NCBI GenBank assembly: GCA_024709165.1
Contig: JANJXF010000056.1
Span: forward strand, 1 to 34,235
DNA from: Thiobacillus sp.
GTDB lineage: Bacteria; Pseudomonadota; Gammaproteobacteria; Burkholderiales; Thiobacillaceae
Reading direction: 5' to 3'
DNA length: 34,235 nt
Below the pieces are notes generated by a model that saw only the letters and a list, made by a program, of their open reading frames with translations, ran no database searches and had not been told where the DNA came from. Below are positions 1-8,354 of the stretch, piece by piece. A program made the position numbers and the translations under genes. The stretch's first letter is position 1. Each line of letters starts with the position of its first letter.

Positions 1-176
1 GGACCTGACGGGACAGCTGCGTCCTGAGGGCGCGAAAACGGGGGAAAATCCCCGGGAAATGGCCAAAAACAGCAAAAATCTGTGGTGCACGCTGCAAATC
101 ATGAAAAATCTGACGAAGCGAACGTTCGGGCTTGTGCTCGGTGTCGGAAATTGTGAATAAATCAGCGTCTCCCAAG
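1..176 (+). repeat. Structured ~175-bp repeat, copy A
   Basis: The first ~176 bases align end to end, almost without indels, with 33392-33568. Both copies start GGACCTGACGGG and end near GTGAATAAATCAG, which lies 152 bases (A) or 151 bases (B) from the start. Outer bases GGAC and GTCC (1-4, 21-24) can pair. A second hairpin pairs CGGGG (39-43) with CCCCG (50-54); in copy B the outermost pair is T-A instead of C-G, a compensatory change. No gene lies in it. It may be the terminal part of a transposable element or a MITE-like repeat. The element family is not recognised, and copy A may extend beyond the left edge. Confidence 0.7.
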
Positions 177-496
177 GAAACTAAACCGCTGCCATGCACA
201 CCCGTTTTTGTGGAAAATTACGATTCAACTCGTTGATTTGCAATGGAGGTTCGTGGAGAAACCTCGGGCACTGCTCGATTTTCCATCCAATTCAAGAAGC
301 GGCTGCCTCAGATGTGAATGAAATACCGTTTGCTCAAAATATTGGACAGGCCCGGACACGGTTTGGAGATGGGAGGCGAGGTGTTACACTTGCCGCCGCC
401 CAGTCGGCCATGTCATGTCGCCGCGAACCGTCAGCTCGTTGGAAATGACTTCCGGGGTCTCGCCTCGGCCCGAACGTAGCTTGCCATCAACTCAAC
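177..496. other. Leader region without a convincing gene
   Basis: About 320 bases separate repeat copy A from the glycosyltransferase gene. An 84-codon open frame at 194-448 exists on the plus strand, but its translation resembles no family I know, has no clear ribosome site and is rich in residues typical of chance frames. The only regulatory signal seen is a weak promoter-like pair at 363-390. I see no RNA gene here. Confidence 0.5.
363..390 (+). promoter_or_regulatory. Possible sigma-70 promoter for the GT2/TVP38 pair
   Basis: TTGGAG (363-368) and TACACT (385-390) are separated by 16 bases and lie about 105 bases upstream of the glycosyltransferase start. The match is fair but not strong, and no other promoter for this gene pair is visible. 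Confidence 0.35.
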
Positions 497-1246
497 ATGC
501 CCAAACATGCCTACCACGGCAGCCTGTCCGTGGTTGTTCCCGTCAAGAACGAGCAGGACAACGTCGAACCGCTGGTGCGTGAAATCGCGGCAGCGCTGCA
601 CGGGCGCGCAGGCTTCGAGATCGTTTACGTGAACGACGGCAGCACCGACGGCACGCAGGCACGGCTCGATGCGCTGAAGACCGAATTCCCCATGCTGCGG
701 ACCATTCGCCATCGCGCATCCTGTGGCCAGAGCCGCGCGGTGACGAGCGGGGTGCGCGCGGCCCGATACGCATGGATCGCAACGCTCGACGGTGACGGAC
801 AGAACGATCCGGCGGATATCCCGGCGCTGCTCGACACGCTGGCCGATCCGGCGCAGCCGGCCAATCTGGAACTGCTGGCGGGTTGGCGCGCTCGGCGCAA
901 CGATACCTTCATCCGCCGGCTGTCCTCGAAAGTCGCCAATGGCGTGCGTTCGCGCATGCTGCGCGATAACACGCCCGATACGGGCTGCGGCCTGAAACTC
1001 TTTGCGCGCGAGACCTTCCTGGAACTGCCCAACTTCGATCACATGCATCGTTTCCTGCCCGCGCTGGTGCTGCGCAACGGCGGTGCGGTGGTGTCGGTGC
1101 CGGTGCGTCATCGCGCGCGCGCGCGCGGAACGTCCAAATACGGCGTGCACAACCGGTTGTGGGTCGGTATCGTCGATCTCTTTGGTGTTGCCTGGCTGCA
1201 GCGGCGCGTGCGCCTGCCCGTCATTGAGGCCGATTCCGACCTTTAG
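497..1246 (+). CDS. Family 2 glycosyltransferase (polyprenyl-phosphate sugar synthase-like)
   Basis: This 249-aa soluble-looking protein starts with the GT-A signature VVVPVKNEQDNVEPLV (residues ~11-26), followed by YVNDGSTDGT (~44-53) and the metal/nucleotide motif LDGDGQNDP (~97-105). The family transfers a sugar from a nucleotide donor to a polyprenyl phosphate at the cytoplasmic face of the membrane (dolichol-phosphate mannose synthase/ArnC type). It lacks the two C-terminal membrane helices of ArnC, so it is closer to the short Dpm1 type. The next gene starts directly after its TAG stop (ATG at 1247), so the two are translationally coupled. The ArnT-like and PAP2 genes nearby support a role in making a lipid-linked sugar. 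The sugar is unknown. Confidence 0.85.
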   Translation: MPKHAYHGSLSVVVPVKNEQDNVEPLVREIAAALHGRAGFEIVYVNDGSTDGTQARLDALKTEFPMLRTIRHRASCGQSRAVTSGVRAARYAWIATLDGDGQNDPADIPALLDTLADPAQPANLELLAGWRARRNDTFIRRLSSKVANGVRSRMLRDNTPDTGCGLKLFARETFLELPNFDHMHRFLPALVLRNGGAVVSVPVRHRARARGTSKYGVHNRLWVGIVDLFGVAWLQRRVRLPVIEADSDL

Positions 1247-1933
1247 ATGAGCGCACGCGTCATCCTCAAGGGCTTGGCGTTGATCCTGAGCCTGGCGCTG
1301 CTCGGTTATCTCTTCAAGACCAGCGATCTGGGCAACAGCGTCAACGAGGCGTGGATCGATGCGCGGGTGCGCGGCCACGGCGTCAGCGGCGCGCTACTGT
1401 TCCTGTTGATGGGGTGTGTCTTCACCGCCATCGGTCTGCCGCGCCAGGTCGTCGCTTTCCTTGGTGGCTATGCCTTCAACGTCGGCCTCGGCACGCTGCT
1501 CGGTGCGCTGGCGGCCCTGCTCGGCTGCATGCTGGGCTTCGCCTACGCCCGCTTGTTCGGCAAGGGTCTGCTGCGCGCGCGGCTGGGTGCGCGCGCCGGG
1601 CGCTTCGACCGCTTCATCCATGACAATCCTTTTTCGATGACGATGCTGATCCGCCTGTTGCCGGTGGGAAGCAACCTGCTGACCAATCTCGCCGCGGGGA
1701 TGTCGAGCATTCGCCCCTTGCCGTTCTTCGGTGGAACGCTGCTCGGCTATCTGCCGCAGACGCTGGTGTTCGCGCTGGTCGGCAGCGGCGTGCATATCGA
1801 TCCGCTGTTGAAGATCGGGCTTGCCGTCGCGCTGTTTCTTGTTTCGATGGCGCTGGGCGTGTATCTGTACCGCAACCGGCGTGGCACGGCGCGGGACGTT
1901 GCACTGGAGAACGAGGACGCCATGCGGCTTTGA
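1247..1933 (+). CDS. TVP38/TMEM64 (DedA superfamily) membrane protein
   Basis: A 228-aa polytopic membrane protein with hydrophobic segments near residues 5-22, 45-75, 78-105, 130-165 and 175-205. The central stretch FTAIGLPRQVVAFLGGYAFN followed by a Gly-rich helix and FIHDNPFSMTMLIRLLPVGSN is typical of the TVP38/SNARE-associated family. Members of the DedA superfamily have been linked to undecaprenyl-phosphate recycling and membrane lipid transport. That role here is inferred from the coupling to a GT2 gene immediately upstream and the adjacent PAP2 gene. The exact substrate cannot be told from sequence. Confidence 0.85.
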   Translation: MSARVILKGLALILSLALLGYLFKTSDLGNSVNEAWIDARVRGHGVSGALLFLLMGCVFTAIGLPRQVVAFLGGYAFNVGLGTLLGALAALLGCMLGFAYARLFGKGLLRARLGARAGRFDRFIHDNPFSMTMLIRLLPVGSNLLTNLAAGMSSIRPLPFFGGTLLGYLPQTLVFALVGSGVHIDPLLKIGLAVALFLVSMALGVYLYRNRRGTARDVALENEDAMRL

Positions 1934-1945
1934 CCGCACGCCAGA

Positions 1946-2674
1946 TCAGGCGTCGTGCGAGGGTTGGGCCGCGCGCCAACGTGGCAGCAGATACACGTGC
2001 AGGGTGACGCCGACGATGCCAATGGCCAGGGTGAGGCCGGCGAGGACATCGGACAGGTAATGCTTGCCGACGAGCACGCGCGACACGCCCATCAGCAGAG
2101 CGGCGACGACCGCAAGAGCCGGCAGGCGCCGGCCCTGCCAGAAGAGGGCCACGAACATCGCTCCCACCATGGCATCGACGGTGTGATTGGACGGGAACGA
2201 CGAATGGAGGGCGTGGGTGAGACGTGGAATATGGAGAAAAGTGTCATGAAACGGTCCTTCGAAGGGGCGGGGCCTATCGGAAACAAGCTTGAGCAGGTGC
2301 ACCAGCAGGGCCGTTCCGGACGCCTGGGCGAGGAGATAGGCATGAGCAAGCGTCTTCCACGGTGCGCGTCGCTTCAGGTATCCGAGCACAAGCAGCGCGA
2401 GGAACAGCAGGTAGAAAGGGTACAGGCCCCAGTTCGAGTACCAGGTGCCGAATGCGCGCAAGAGCTCGAGTGCTGCGCTCGCCTTGAGACGTTCGACGAG
2501 CCAGGCGTCGGTGTGGGTGTGCCAGGACAGCAGCGCGCCCACCCACAGCAGCCACGACACGTGTATGGCCAGGCGCAATCGTCTGCGGACTTCGCGGGAA
2601 TCCACGAAGATCGAGTGCCGGCGGGCGCTTGCTGCGTTGAACATCGTTTCGAATTGGACAGAAGCCGCATTCAT
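1946..2674 (-). CDS. PAP2-family membrane phosphatase
   Basis: Starting at the ATG at 2674 (an upstream in-frame ATG at 2863 would overlap the divergent gene), the 242-aa protein carries all three PAP2 motifs: KLVSDRPRP, SSFPSNH (the usual PSGH read as PSNH) and GVSRVLVGKHYLSD. About six membrane helices are visible. The family removes phosphate from lipid phosphates. BcrC/YbjG-like members dephosphorylate undecaprenyl pyrophosphate on the outer face of the inner membrane, and others act on phosphatidylglycerol phosphate or lipid A. It converges with the TVP38 gene (12 bases between stops) and diverges from the ArnT-like gene. The N-terminal ~25 residues are hydrophilic and the exact start is uncertain. 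Confidence 0.88.
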   Translation of the reverse strand: MNAASVQFETMFNAASARRHSIFVDSREVRRRLRLAIHVSWLLWVGALLSWHTHTDAWLVERLKASAALELLRAFGTWYSNWGLYPFYLLFLALLVLGYLKRRAPWKTLAHAYLLAQASGTALLVHLLKLVSDRPRPFEGPFHDTFLHIPRLTHALHSSFPSNHTVDAMVGAMFVALFWQGRRLPALAVVAALLMGVSRVLVGKHYLSDVLAGLTLAIGIVGVTLHVYLLPRWRAAQPSHDA

Positions 2675-2823
2675 GCGGCGGATTGTGCCGCGGGGAACCG
2701 GAATGCGCAGCCGGGCGCAAGAAGACCGCGTCATCGGCGCGGTGGCGATTGTTGCACGGAGCATCCCGCGGAACGGGGGTTGCGGGCTGCCAAGGTTACA
2801 CGATTTGCGATGGGCAGGATGAA

Positions 2824-4425
2824 ATGACAGATGAAACATCCGCTGCGCGCGGGCGCGGGGCACTCGTTGCGAGCGTTGGCATGCTGGCGGTACTGGCTTG
2901 GGTCGCGATCGTCACACGCCCGCTGACGCCGATCGACGAGACGCGCTACGTGAGCGTGGCCTGGGAGATGTGGCTGCGCGGCGATTTCCTGGTGCCGTTC
3001 AAGAACGGTCAACCGTACAGCCACAAACCGCCTTTCATCTTCTGGATGTTCCACGCCGGCTGGGCGCTGTTCGGCGTCAGCGACTGGTGGCCGCGCCTGG
3101 TGTTGCCCCTGTTCTCCGCGGGCTCGTTGGGATTGACGGTGCTGCTGGCGCGCCGCCTGTGGCCGCGTCATGCCGGGCTAGGCGGACAGGCCGCGCTGGT
3201 ACTGGCGAGCACTTTGCTGTGGATCGTGTTTTCCACGTCGGTGATGTTCGACGTCATGCTGGCGTTCTGGGTGCTGCTGGGCATGCACGGCATCCTGAGC
3301 GCAGCCGAAGGCAGAGGCCGCGGCTTTGCCATTCTGGGAATCGCCATTGGCATGGGCGTCCTGACCAAGGGTCCGGTCATCCTCCTCGACCTGTTGCCGG
3401 TGACGGTGCTGGCGCCGTGGTGGAATCCGGGGCTGACGTGGCGGCGCTGGTTCGGCGGGGTATTGCTCGGGGTGTTGCTGGGTGCGGCGATTGCGCTGGC
3501 GTGGGCGATCCCGGCCGGCTTCGCGGGCGGCGAAGCCTATCGCAACGCGATCTTCTGGGGACAGACGGCCAACCGCATGGTGGAATCCTTTGCCCACCGG
3601 CGGCCGGTCTGGTGGTATCTGCCCTTGCTGCCGATTTTGCTGTTCCCGTGGTTCGTCTGGCCCGGGTTCTGGCAGGCGCTGAACCGCAGGCGCCGGGAAG
3701 GGCTCGACCGTGGCATGCGCTTCTGCCTGGCCTGGATGCTGCCGGTGCTGGTCGCGTTTTCCTTCATCAGCGGCAAGCAGCCGCATTACCTGATTCCGCT
3801 GTTTCCCGCCTTTGCGCTGTTGACGGCGCGCCTGCTGGCGGAGGGGCCATCGATGCGCGTCGGCCTGCCGGCGCTGCTGGTCGCGGCGCTGGGCATTGCG
3901 CTGATTTTCGTCGCCACTGGCCGGGTCCACGCGCTGCACGACGAGGTGGCTGCATTGCCGCCGGTCTGGACAGGTGCGGCGCTGGTGGCGCTGGCGGTCG
4001 CCGTCTGGTGGGCCGGACGCCGGGGGCTCCCGGCCGGCTGGACGCTGGCGGCACTCGGTGCCGTCACGATGGTGCTGGTGCAGGTCGCGGCCATGCACGC
4101 GCTGCACTCACTCTACGATATCAAGCCGATGGCACGGGCCATCCGCGCGGTGCAGGATGAGGGACACGCGGTGGCGAACCTTGCCACCTACCATGCGCAA
4201 TACCAGTTCCTTGGCCGGCTCGAACAGCCACTGGTCGAATTGCGCGGTGCGGAGGTGACGTCCTGGCTGGCAACGCATCCGGACGCCTACGCGGTGGTGT
4301 ATCTGAATGACAGGAAGGCGCTCGCGACAGTGGCGGCGCGCTACAAGCAAGCCTACCGTGGCGGTGCAGCCGTTCTGGTGGATACGCGAACGGCGGCCAG
4401 CTTGCTGGCCGCCCACGTCGAATGA
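2824..4425 (+). CDS. ArnT-like GT-C glycosyltransferase (PMT/GT83 family)
   Basis: A 533-aa multi-spanning protein of the GT-C fold. The first periplasmic loop carries PIDETRYVSVAWEMW (acidic DE pair, ~residues 37-51) and then PYSHKPPFIFWM, both typical of ArnT/4-amino-4-deoxy-arabinose transferases and related PMT proteins. About a dozen hydrophobic helices follow, then a C-terminal soluble part. These enzymes move a sugar from undecaprenyl phosphate to an outer acceptor such as lipid A or protein. The ATG at 2824 is preceded by CAGGAT and gives a normal N-terminal helix. It is divergent from the PAP2 gene and convergent with hfq (6 bases apart). The specific acceptor is not predictable. Confidence 0.87.
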   Translation: MTDETSAARGRGALVASVGMLAVLAWVAIVTRPLTPIDETRYVSVAWEMWLRGDFLVPFKNGQPYSHKPPFIFWMFHAGWALFGVSDWWPRLVLPLFSAGSLGLTVLLARRLWPRHAGLGGQAALVLASTLLWIVFSTSVMFDVMLAFWVLLGMHGILSAAEGRGRGFAILGIAIGMGVLTKGPVILLDLLPVTVLAPWWNPGLTWRRWFGGVLLGVLLGAAIALAWAIPAGFAGGEAYRNAIFWGQTANRMVESFAHRRPVWWYLPLLPILLFPWFVWPGFWQALNRRRREGLDRGMRFCLAWMLPVLVAFSFISGKQPHYLIPLFPAFALLTARLLAEGPSMRVGLPALLVAALGIALIFVATGRVHALHDEVAALPPVWTGAALVALAVAVWWAGRRGLPAGWTLAALGAVTMVLVQVAAMHALHSLYDIKPMARAIRAVQDEGHAVANLATYHAQYQFLGRLEQPLVELRGAEVTSWLATHPDAYAVVYLNDRKALATVAARYKQAYRGGAAVLVDTRTAASLLAAHVE

Positions 4426-4431
4426 ACTGAA

Positions 4432-4674
4432 TCAGGCTTCCGCGTCGCGCGGCGGCAGCACCACTTCACGCGACGGCGAAATGGTCGAGATGGCGTGTTT
4501 GAAGATCATCTGCGCGGCCTGATCCTGACCTTTCAGCAGCACGACGAACTGGTCGAAGGATTCGATGCGTCCCATCAGCTTGATGCCGTTGACGAGAAAG
4601 ACCGCGACCGGAATGCGCTCCTTGCGCAGGGTGTTGAGAAAAACATCTTGCAGGTGGTTATGTTCTTTGGCCAT
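4432..4674 (-). CDS. hfq: Hfq-family RNA chaperone (divergent paralogue)
   Basis: The 80-aa protein has the Sm1 region ([20 protein letters not shown]) and the Sm2 region ([11 protein letters not shown]) of Hfq, plus the N-terminal [13 protein letters not shown] helix. Hfq forms hexameric rings that pair small RNAs with mRNAs. Two departures from ordinary Hfq are visible. The loop before Sm2 reads [11 protein letters not shown], two residues longer than the usual KNTVSQMVY-type loop, and the Tyr of YKH is Phe. The acidic tail is very short. It does not sit in the usual miaA-hfq-hflX context, so it is probably a second Hfq. The start is preceded by AGGGGA. Confidence 0.88.
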   Translation of the reverse strand: MAKEHNHLQDVFLNTLRKERIPVAVFLVNGIKLMGRIESFDQFVVLLKGQDQAAQMIFKHAISTISPSREVVLPPRDAEA

Positions 4675-4731
4675 TTTTTGGTCCCCTGTCAGTTGAAATC
4701 GGAACGACGCTCCGTCTGTATTATTAGCGGA

Positions 4732-5538
4732 TTATTCGATCTTTGCATTGGTACGAGCGGCGGAGATGGCGTCACGCACGCGCTGCTGCTGAAGCTGCCG
4801 CGTGATTTCGCCGCGCACCACGTCCAGCGGCGGCAACTTCTGATCGCGCACGTCGTCGAGGCGGATGACGTGCCAGCCGAACTGGGTTTTCACCGGGGCC
4901 TTGGTCGTCTCGCCTTTCTTCAGCGCGGCCATCGCTTCGGAAAATTCCGTGACGAAGGCACCACGGTCCGACCAGTCGAGCTGGCCGCCGTTCTTGGCAG
5001 AGCCGGGATCCTGTGACAGCTTTTTCGCCAGGTCTTCGAATTTGGCTTTCTTGCCGAGATCGGCGATGACCTTCTTCGCCTCCGCCTCGGTCTTCACCAG
5101 GATATGGCGGGCGCGGTACTCGGTCGGTGCGGGCTGGGCGGCGGCACGCGCGTAGGCGTCCTCGATTTCCTTGTCGGTCACCGGATGGGATTTCACGTAG
5201 TCTTCCAGATAGGCTTTGGCGAGCTGGTCCTTGCGGCGGATATCGAGCGTCGCTGCCAGGCGCGGATCGCGGTCCAGGCCCTTGTCGAGGGCGGCGCGCG
5301 ACAATAGTTCCAGGTTGACCAGCGATTCACGCACGCGCGCGTCGAGTTGTGCGCTATCGGGCTGGCCCTGCGCCATTTCGCGTTTCACCAGCTCGCCATA
5401 CAGCGGGGGAATTTCCCGACCGTTGACCACGGCGAGCGGCTTGGCAGTATCGGCTGCCGCAGCGGGGGCAGGGGTCTGCGCCTGGGCCAGCGGAGCGAGC
5501 GCGAGCAGGATCAGGGTGGTGAGCGGGATGACGCGCAT
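4732..5538 (-). CDS. Periplasmic peptidyl-prolyl isomerase, parvulin type (SurA/PpiC-like)
   Basis: The 268-aa protein begins with a signal peptide (MRVIPLTTLILLALAPLAQA), then a SurA-like N-terminal helical region (~residues 35-130). A parvulin rotamase domain (~140-232) follows with the hallmark EYRARHILVKTEAEAK, LSQDPGSAKNGGQLDW and FGWHVIRLDDVR. Such proteins catalyse cis/trans isomerisation of Xaa-Pro bonds and chaperone outer-membrane proteins in the periplasm. It is the last gene of a minus-strand operon, 13 bases after bolA. This arrangement (yciB, yciI, bolA, parvulin) is familiar from betaproteobacteria. It is too short to be SurA itself, so no gene symbol is given. Confidence 0.9.
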   Translation of the reverse strand: MRVIPLTTLILLALAPLAQAQTPAPAAAADTAKPLAVVNGREIPPLYGELVKREMAQGQPDSAQLDARVRESLVNLELLSRAALDKGLDRDPRLAATLDIRRKDQLAKAYLEDYVKSHPVTDKEIEDAYARAAAQPAPTEYRARHILVKTEAEAKKVIADLGKKAKFEDLAKKLSQDPGSAKNGGQLDWSDRGAFVTEFSEAMAALKKGETTKAPVKTQFGWHVIRLDDVRDQKLPPLDVVRGEITRQLQQQRVRDAISAARTNAKIE

Positions 5539-5551
5539 GAGGTTTCCTTTT

Positions 5552-5815
5552 CTACAGTTCTTCGGGAGTGAGTGCGGTGATCGACAGCGCGTGAATCTCG
5601 CGCTGCATCATTTCGCCCAGTGTCTCGTAGACGAGACGATGGCGGGCGAGGGTGGAAAGCTTGTTGAAGCGCGGCGATACGATGGTTAGACGGAAATGGC
5701 CGCCGCCCCCCGCGGCTCCAGCGTGGCCCTTGTGCTGGGCACTTTCGTCTTCCAGCTGGATGGTTTCGGGGGCCAATGCGGCCAGGCGCGCGCGGATCAG
5801 GTCGGCCGTGCTCAT
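5552..5815 (-). CDS. bolA: BolA family protein
   Basis: An 87-aa BolA-fold protein: N-terminal helix with IRARLAAL, a Gly-rich loop ([12 protein letters not shown]), then [27 protein letters not shown], which contains the conserved helix-turn-helix-like part, and the end [13 protein letters not shown]. BolA proteins partner monothiol glutaredoxins in [2Fe-2S] handling and act as morphology/stress regulators. The conserved His of the RH motif is present. Its ATG overlaps the yciI stop by four bases (5812-5815), so translation is coupled. Confidence 0.92.
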   Translation of the reverse strand: MSTADLIRARLAALAPETIQLEDESAQHKGHAGAAGGGGHFRLTIVSPRFNKLSTLARHRLVYETLGEMMQREIHALSITALTPEEL

Positions 5816-6114
5816 GCGGGCAGTACTTTCTTGAAGGGTTTGACGGTCATGCCGGCATATACGCCGGCTGCCACATAGGGGTCGGCGTCGGCCCAGGTCT
5901 GGGCGGCGGCGAAGGATTCGAATTCGGCGACGACGAGGCTGCCGGTGAAGCCCGCGGACCCCGGGTCATTGGCGTCGATAGCAGGGAAAGGGCCGGCCAG
6001 CAGCAGGCGGCCTTCGTCCTGCAAGGCCCGCAGGCGCGCCAGATGCGCGGGGCGGACGGCCAGGCGCCGTTCGAGGCTGTCGGGCACATCCTGACCGACG
6101 AGGGCATACAGCAT
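5812..6114 (-). CDS. yciI: YciI family protein
   Basis: A 100-aa protein starting [13 protein letters not shown], with the YciI-type stretch [24 protein letters not shown] (conserved His and acidic residue) and ending in the typical [20 protein letters not shown]. The family has a ferredoxin-like dimeric alpha+beta-barrel fold; its activity is not well defined. The start codon shares one base with the yciB stop and the stop overlaps bolA, so it is embedded in a tightly coupled operon. In the wider family yciI commonly neighbours yciB, which matches what is seen. Confidence 0.9.
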   Translation of the reverse strand: MLYALVGQDVPDSLERRLAVRPAHLARLRALQDEGRLLLAGPFPAIDANDPGSAGFTGSLVVAEFESFAAAQTWADADPYVAAGVYAGMTVKPFKKVLPA

Positions 6115-6731
6115 TATTTGTTTTCTTCCTTGTCCAGATATTTGGTGAGCATCATGCTCTGCGCGACCACGAACACCAGCATCAGTCCAAGGCTGCCGAA
6201 CAGCTTGAAATTCACCCAGGTGTCCGTGGAGAAGTTGAAGGCGATGAACAGGTTTGCAAGACCCATGAATGCAAAAAAACCGCCCCAGCTCGCATTCAAT
6301 CGACTCCATGCGGGGTCGGGAAGTTCCATCTGCGTCTGCATCAGGCTGCGGATGACGTTGCGACCGAACGCCGCAGCCCCGAAAATGATCGCAGCGAAAA
6401 TCCAGTAGAGTACTGTCGGCTTCCACTTGATGAAGCTTTCGTCGTGCAGCCACAACGTGGCGCCGCCGAACACGACGATGAGGCCAAGGCTGACCCACAT
6501 CATGGTCTCGATGGCCTGGCCACGCAGCTTCACCCAGGCGATCTGGCCGAAGCTCGCCACGATGGCGAGCACGGTGGCCAGATAGATTCCGGGTTTTTCA
6601 CCCGTGCCGACCGGCTGCGGCAGGCCGATCCCGGCCATGAACGCGCGGGTGGCCTCGGCATTGGCGTCGCCGAGTTTGTAGGCGACGAAAAACACGATAA
6701 TGGGAAACAGATCGAACAGCAGTTTTTTCAT
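6114..6731 (-). CDS. yciB: Inner membrane septation protein A (YciB/IspZ)
   Basis: This 205-aa protein starts [19 protein letters not shown], the signature N-terminus of the family, and has five or six membrane helices. Other family landmarks are [45 protein letters not shown] and [14 protein letters not shown]. YciB is an inner-membrane protein tied to envelope integrity, cell-division proteins and cell elongation. It is the first gene of the minus-strand operon with yciI, bolA and the parvulin. A perfect 14-base palindrome at 6744-6757 sits just upstream of the start. Confidence 0.93.
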   Translation of the reverse strand: MKKLLFDLFPIIVFFVAYKLGDANAEATRAFMAGIGLPQPVGTGEKPGIYLATVLAIVASFGQIAWVKLRGQAIETMMWVSLGLIVVFGGATLWLHDESFIKWKPTVLYWIFAAIIFGAAAFGRNVIRSLMQTQMELPDPAWSRLNASWGGFFAFMGLANLFIAFNFSTDTWVNFKLFGSLGLMLVFVVAQSMMLTKYLDKEENK

Positions 6732-6743
6732 TTTGGTATGCGC

Positions 6744-6757
6744 CGCGGCCGGCCGCG
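6744..6757. promoter_or_regulatory. Perfect 14-bp palindrome upstream of yciB
   Basis: CGCGGCCGGCCGCG is self-complementary and lies 12 bases before the yciB start, in the 116-base gap between the divergent yciB and PHP genes. It could be an operator, a hairpin in the leader, or simply a GC-rich coincidence. Confidence 0.35.
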
Positions 6758-6788
6758 TGCCCGCCGCAATTCAGGTGACGGCGTATTT

Positions 6789-6797
6789 TGCTATGAT
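6789..6797 (+). promoter_or_regulatory. Extended -10 promoter for the PHP-yciO-protease genes
   Basis: TGCTATGAT is an extended -10 element (TGn followed by TATGAT at 6792-6797), 50 bases upstream of the PHP start. The -35 region (about 6769-6775, ATTCAGG) is poor, as expected for extended -10 promoters. Confidence 0.55.
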
Positions 6798-6847
6798 TCG
6801 CCCTCCTGACCAAGCGCCTGGCGCCGGGGTCGACGAATTTGTTCACG

Positions 6848-7720
6848 ATGCTCAATATCGATCTGCATTGCCACTCCGATGCGTCCGACGGCATGCTGCC
6901 CCCCGCTGCGCTGGTGGCCCGCGCCGCGGCCAACGGGGTGGACGTTCTCGCGCTGACCGACCATGACGAAGTTGCCGGCATCGCCGCGGCACGGGTTGCG
7001 GCGGAAGCGGCGGGCATCGTGCTTGTCCCCGGTGTCGAGATCTCGGTTACCTGGGAGGGCGTGACCGTACACGTCGTCGGCCTGCGTGTCGACCCCGCGC
7101 ATCCGGAACTTGCTGCCGGACTGGATGGAATCCGCAAGGGCCGCATCGAGCGGGCCCGCCGCATGAGCGAGGACCTTGCGCGGGCGGGGATTGGCGGGGC
7201 GTACGAAGGGGCCCATGCGCGTGCAGCCAACAAGCAGATGCTTGGCCGTGTGCACTTCGCCCGCTGGCTGGTGGAGCAGGGTCATGCCGGCGACCTGCGC
7301 GCCGCGTTCCGCCAGTTCCTCACGCGCGGCAATCCTGGGCATGTCGAACATGAGTGGGCGTCGCTGAAAGACGCCATCGGCTGGATCCGCAGCAGCGGTG
7401 GTACGGCGGTCCTGGCGCACCCAGGGCGCTACCCTTTCCCCACGCGCGACATGCACCGTTTGCTGGATGCCTTCCGCGCGCTCGGCGGAACGGGTATCGA
7501 GGTCATCACCGGCAGCCATCATCCCTCCGAATACGGCAAGTGGGCCGATCTCGCCCGCGCGTTCGACCTCAGGGCCTCGCGTGGCACGGATTTTCACGCG
7601 CCCGGCGAGGGAGTCGAGCTTGGCCGGGTGCCCGCCTTGCCGCATCATTGCCGGCCAGTGTGGGAGAACTGGCCGGAACTCGAACCGCTTCTTTCGCCGG
7701 CTTCGGCTACATGCCTCTAG
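6848..7720 (+). CDS. PHP-domain phosphoesterase (YciV/RNase AM-like)
   Basis: The 290-aa protein opens with the PHP metal motif IDLHCHSDASDG, followed by LALTDHDEVAG, VPGVEIS, a central VLAHPGRYPF and the C-terminal GTDFHAPGE. Together these supply the His/Asp/Glu ligands of the trinuclear metal site. The family (YciV, TrpH) hydrolyses 3',5'-nucleoside bisphosphates and trims 5' ends of short RNAs. The ATG at 6848 is chosen over a TTG nine bases upstream because the motif follows directly. It is followed after four bases by yciO, matching the usual betaproteobacterial order PHP-yciO-M50 protease-trpS. Confidence 0.92.
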   Translation: MLNIDLHCHSDASDGMLPPAALVARAAANGVDVLALTDHDEVAGIAAARVAAEAAGIVLVPGVEISVTWEGVTVHVVGLRVDPAHPELAAGLDGIRKGRIERARRMSEDLARAGIGGAYEGAHARAANKQMLGRVHFARWLVEQGHAGDLRAAFRQFLTRGNPGHVEHEWASLKDAIGWIRSSGGTAVLAHPGRYPFPTRDMHRLLDAFRALGGTGIEVITGSHHPSEYGKWADLARAFDLRASRGTDFHAPGEGVELGRVPALPHHCRPVWENWPELEPLLSPASATCL

Positions 7721-7724
7721 ACAC

Positions 7725-8348
7725 ATGGCGCAATTCTTCTGCATTCACGTTGAAAACCCGCAGCTGCGCCTGATCCAGCAGGCTGTGGAGATTCTGCGGC
7801 GCGGCGGCGTGATCGTCTATCCGACCGATTCGTGCTACGCACTGGGCTGCCGCATCGGCGACAAGGAGGCGGCCATGCGCCTGCTGTCGGTACGCGGCCT
7901 CGACAGCGGACACGATCTCACCCTGGTGTGCCGCGATCTCTCGGAACTGGGCCACTACGCCCAGGTCGACAACGCTCAGTTCCGCCTTCTGAAGGCGCAT
8001 ACGCCCGGAGCCTATACTTTCATCCTGCGCGGCACGCGCGAGGTGCCCAAGCGACTGCTCCACAAGAAGCGCGACACCATCGGCCTCAGGGTGCCCAGCC
8101 ATCCTGTCGTGCAGGCGCTGCTCGCCGAACTGGGCGAACCCGTACTCTCCTCAACCCTGCTGCTGGACGGCGAGGATGTACCGCTCACCGAGCCGTGGGA
8201 AATCCGTGAACGCCTGGAGCACCAGGTCGACCTTGTCATCGACGGCGGGGCCTGCGGCCTCACGCCGACCACCGTGGTGGATCTCACTGGCGACACGCCG
8301 GCGGTGCTGCGCTATGGCAAGGGCGACGCCGCGGATTTCGAGACCTGA
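7725..8348 (+). CDS. yciO: YciO/YrdC/Sua5 family protein
   Basis: A 207-aa protein with the YrdC fold. The KxR-type entry is replaced by GGVIVYPTDSCYALGCRIGD, followed by KRDTIGLRVPSH and LSSTLLLDGED. YrdC/Sua5 proteins make threonylcarbamoyl-AMP for tRNA t6A; YciO is a paralogue with weak or different activity. The N-terminus MAQFFCIHVENPQ is typical of YciO rather than YrdC, and it lies between the PHP gene and the M50 protease, where YciO is usually found. The true TsaC is presumably elsewhere. Confidence 0.9.
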   Translation: MAQFFCIHVENPQLRLIQQAVEILRRGGVIVYPTDSCYALGCRIGDKEAAMRLLSVRGLDSGHDLTLVCRDLSELGHYAQVDNAQFRLLKAHTPGAYTFILRGTREVPKRLLHKKRDTIGLRVPSHPVVQALLAELGEPVLSSTLLLDGEDVPLTEPWEIRERLEHQVDLVIDGGACGLTPTTVVDLTGDTPAVLRYGKGDAADFET

Positions 8349-8354
8349 CGCGGC

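Noticed and set aside
194-448. 84-codon open frame upstream of the glycosyltransferase
   Set aside because: No recognisable domain, no ribosome site and no coding-like pattern; treated as leader DNA.
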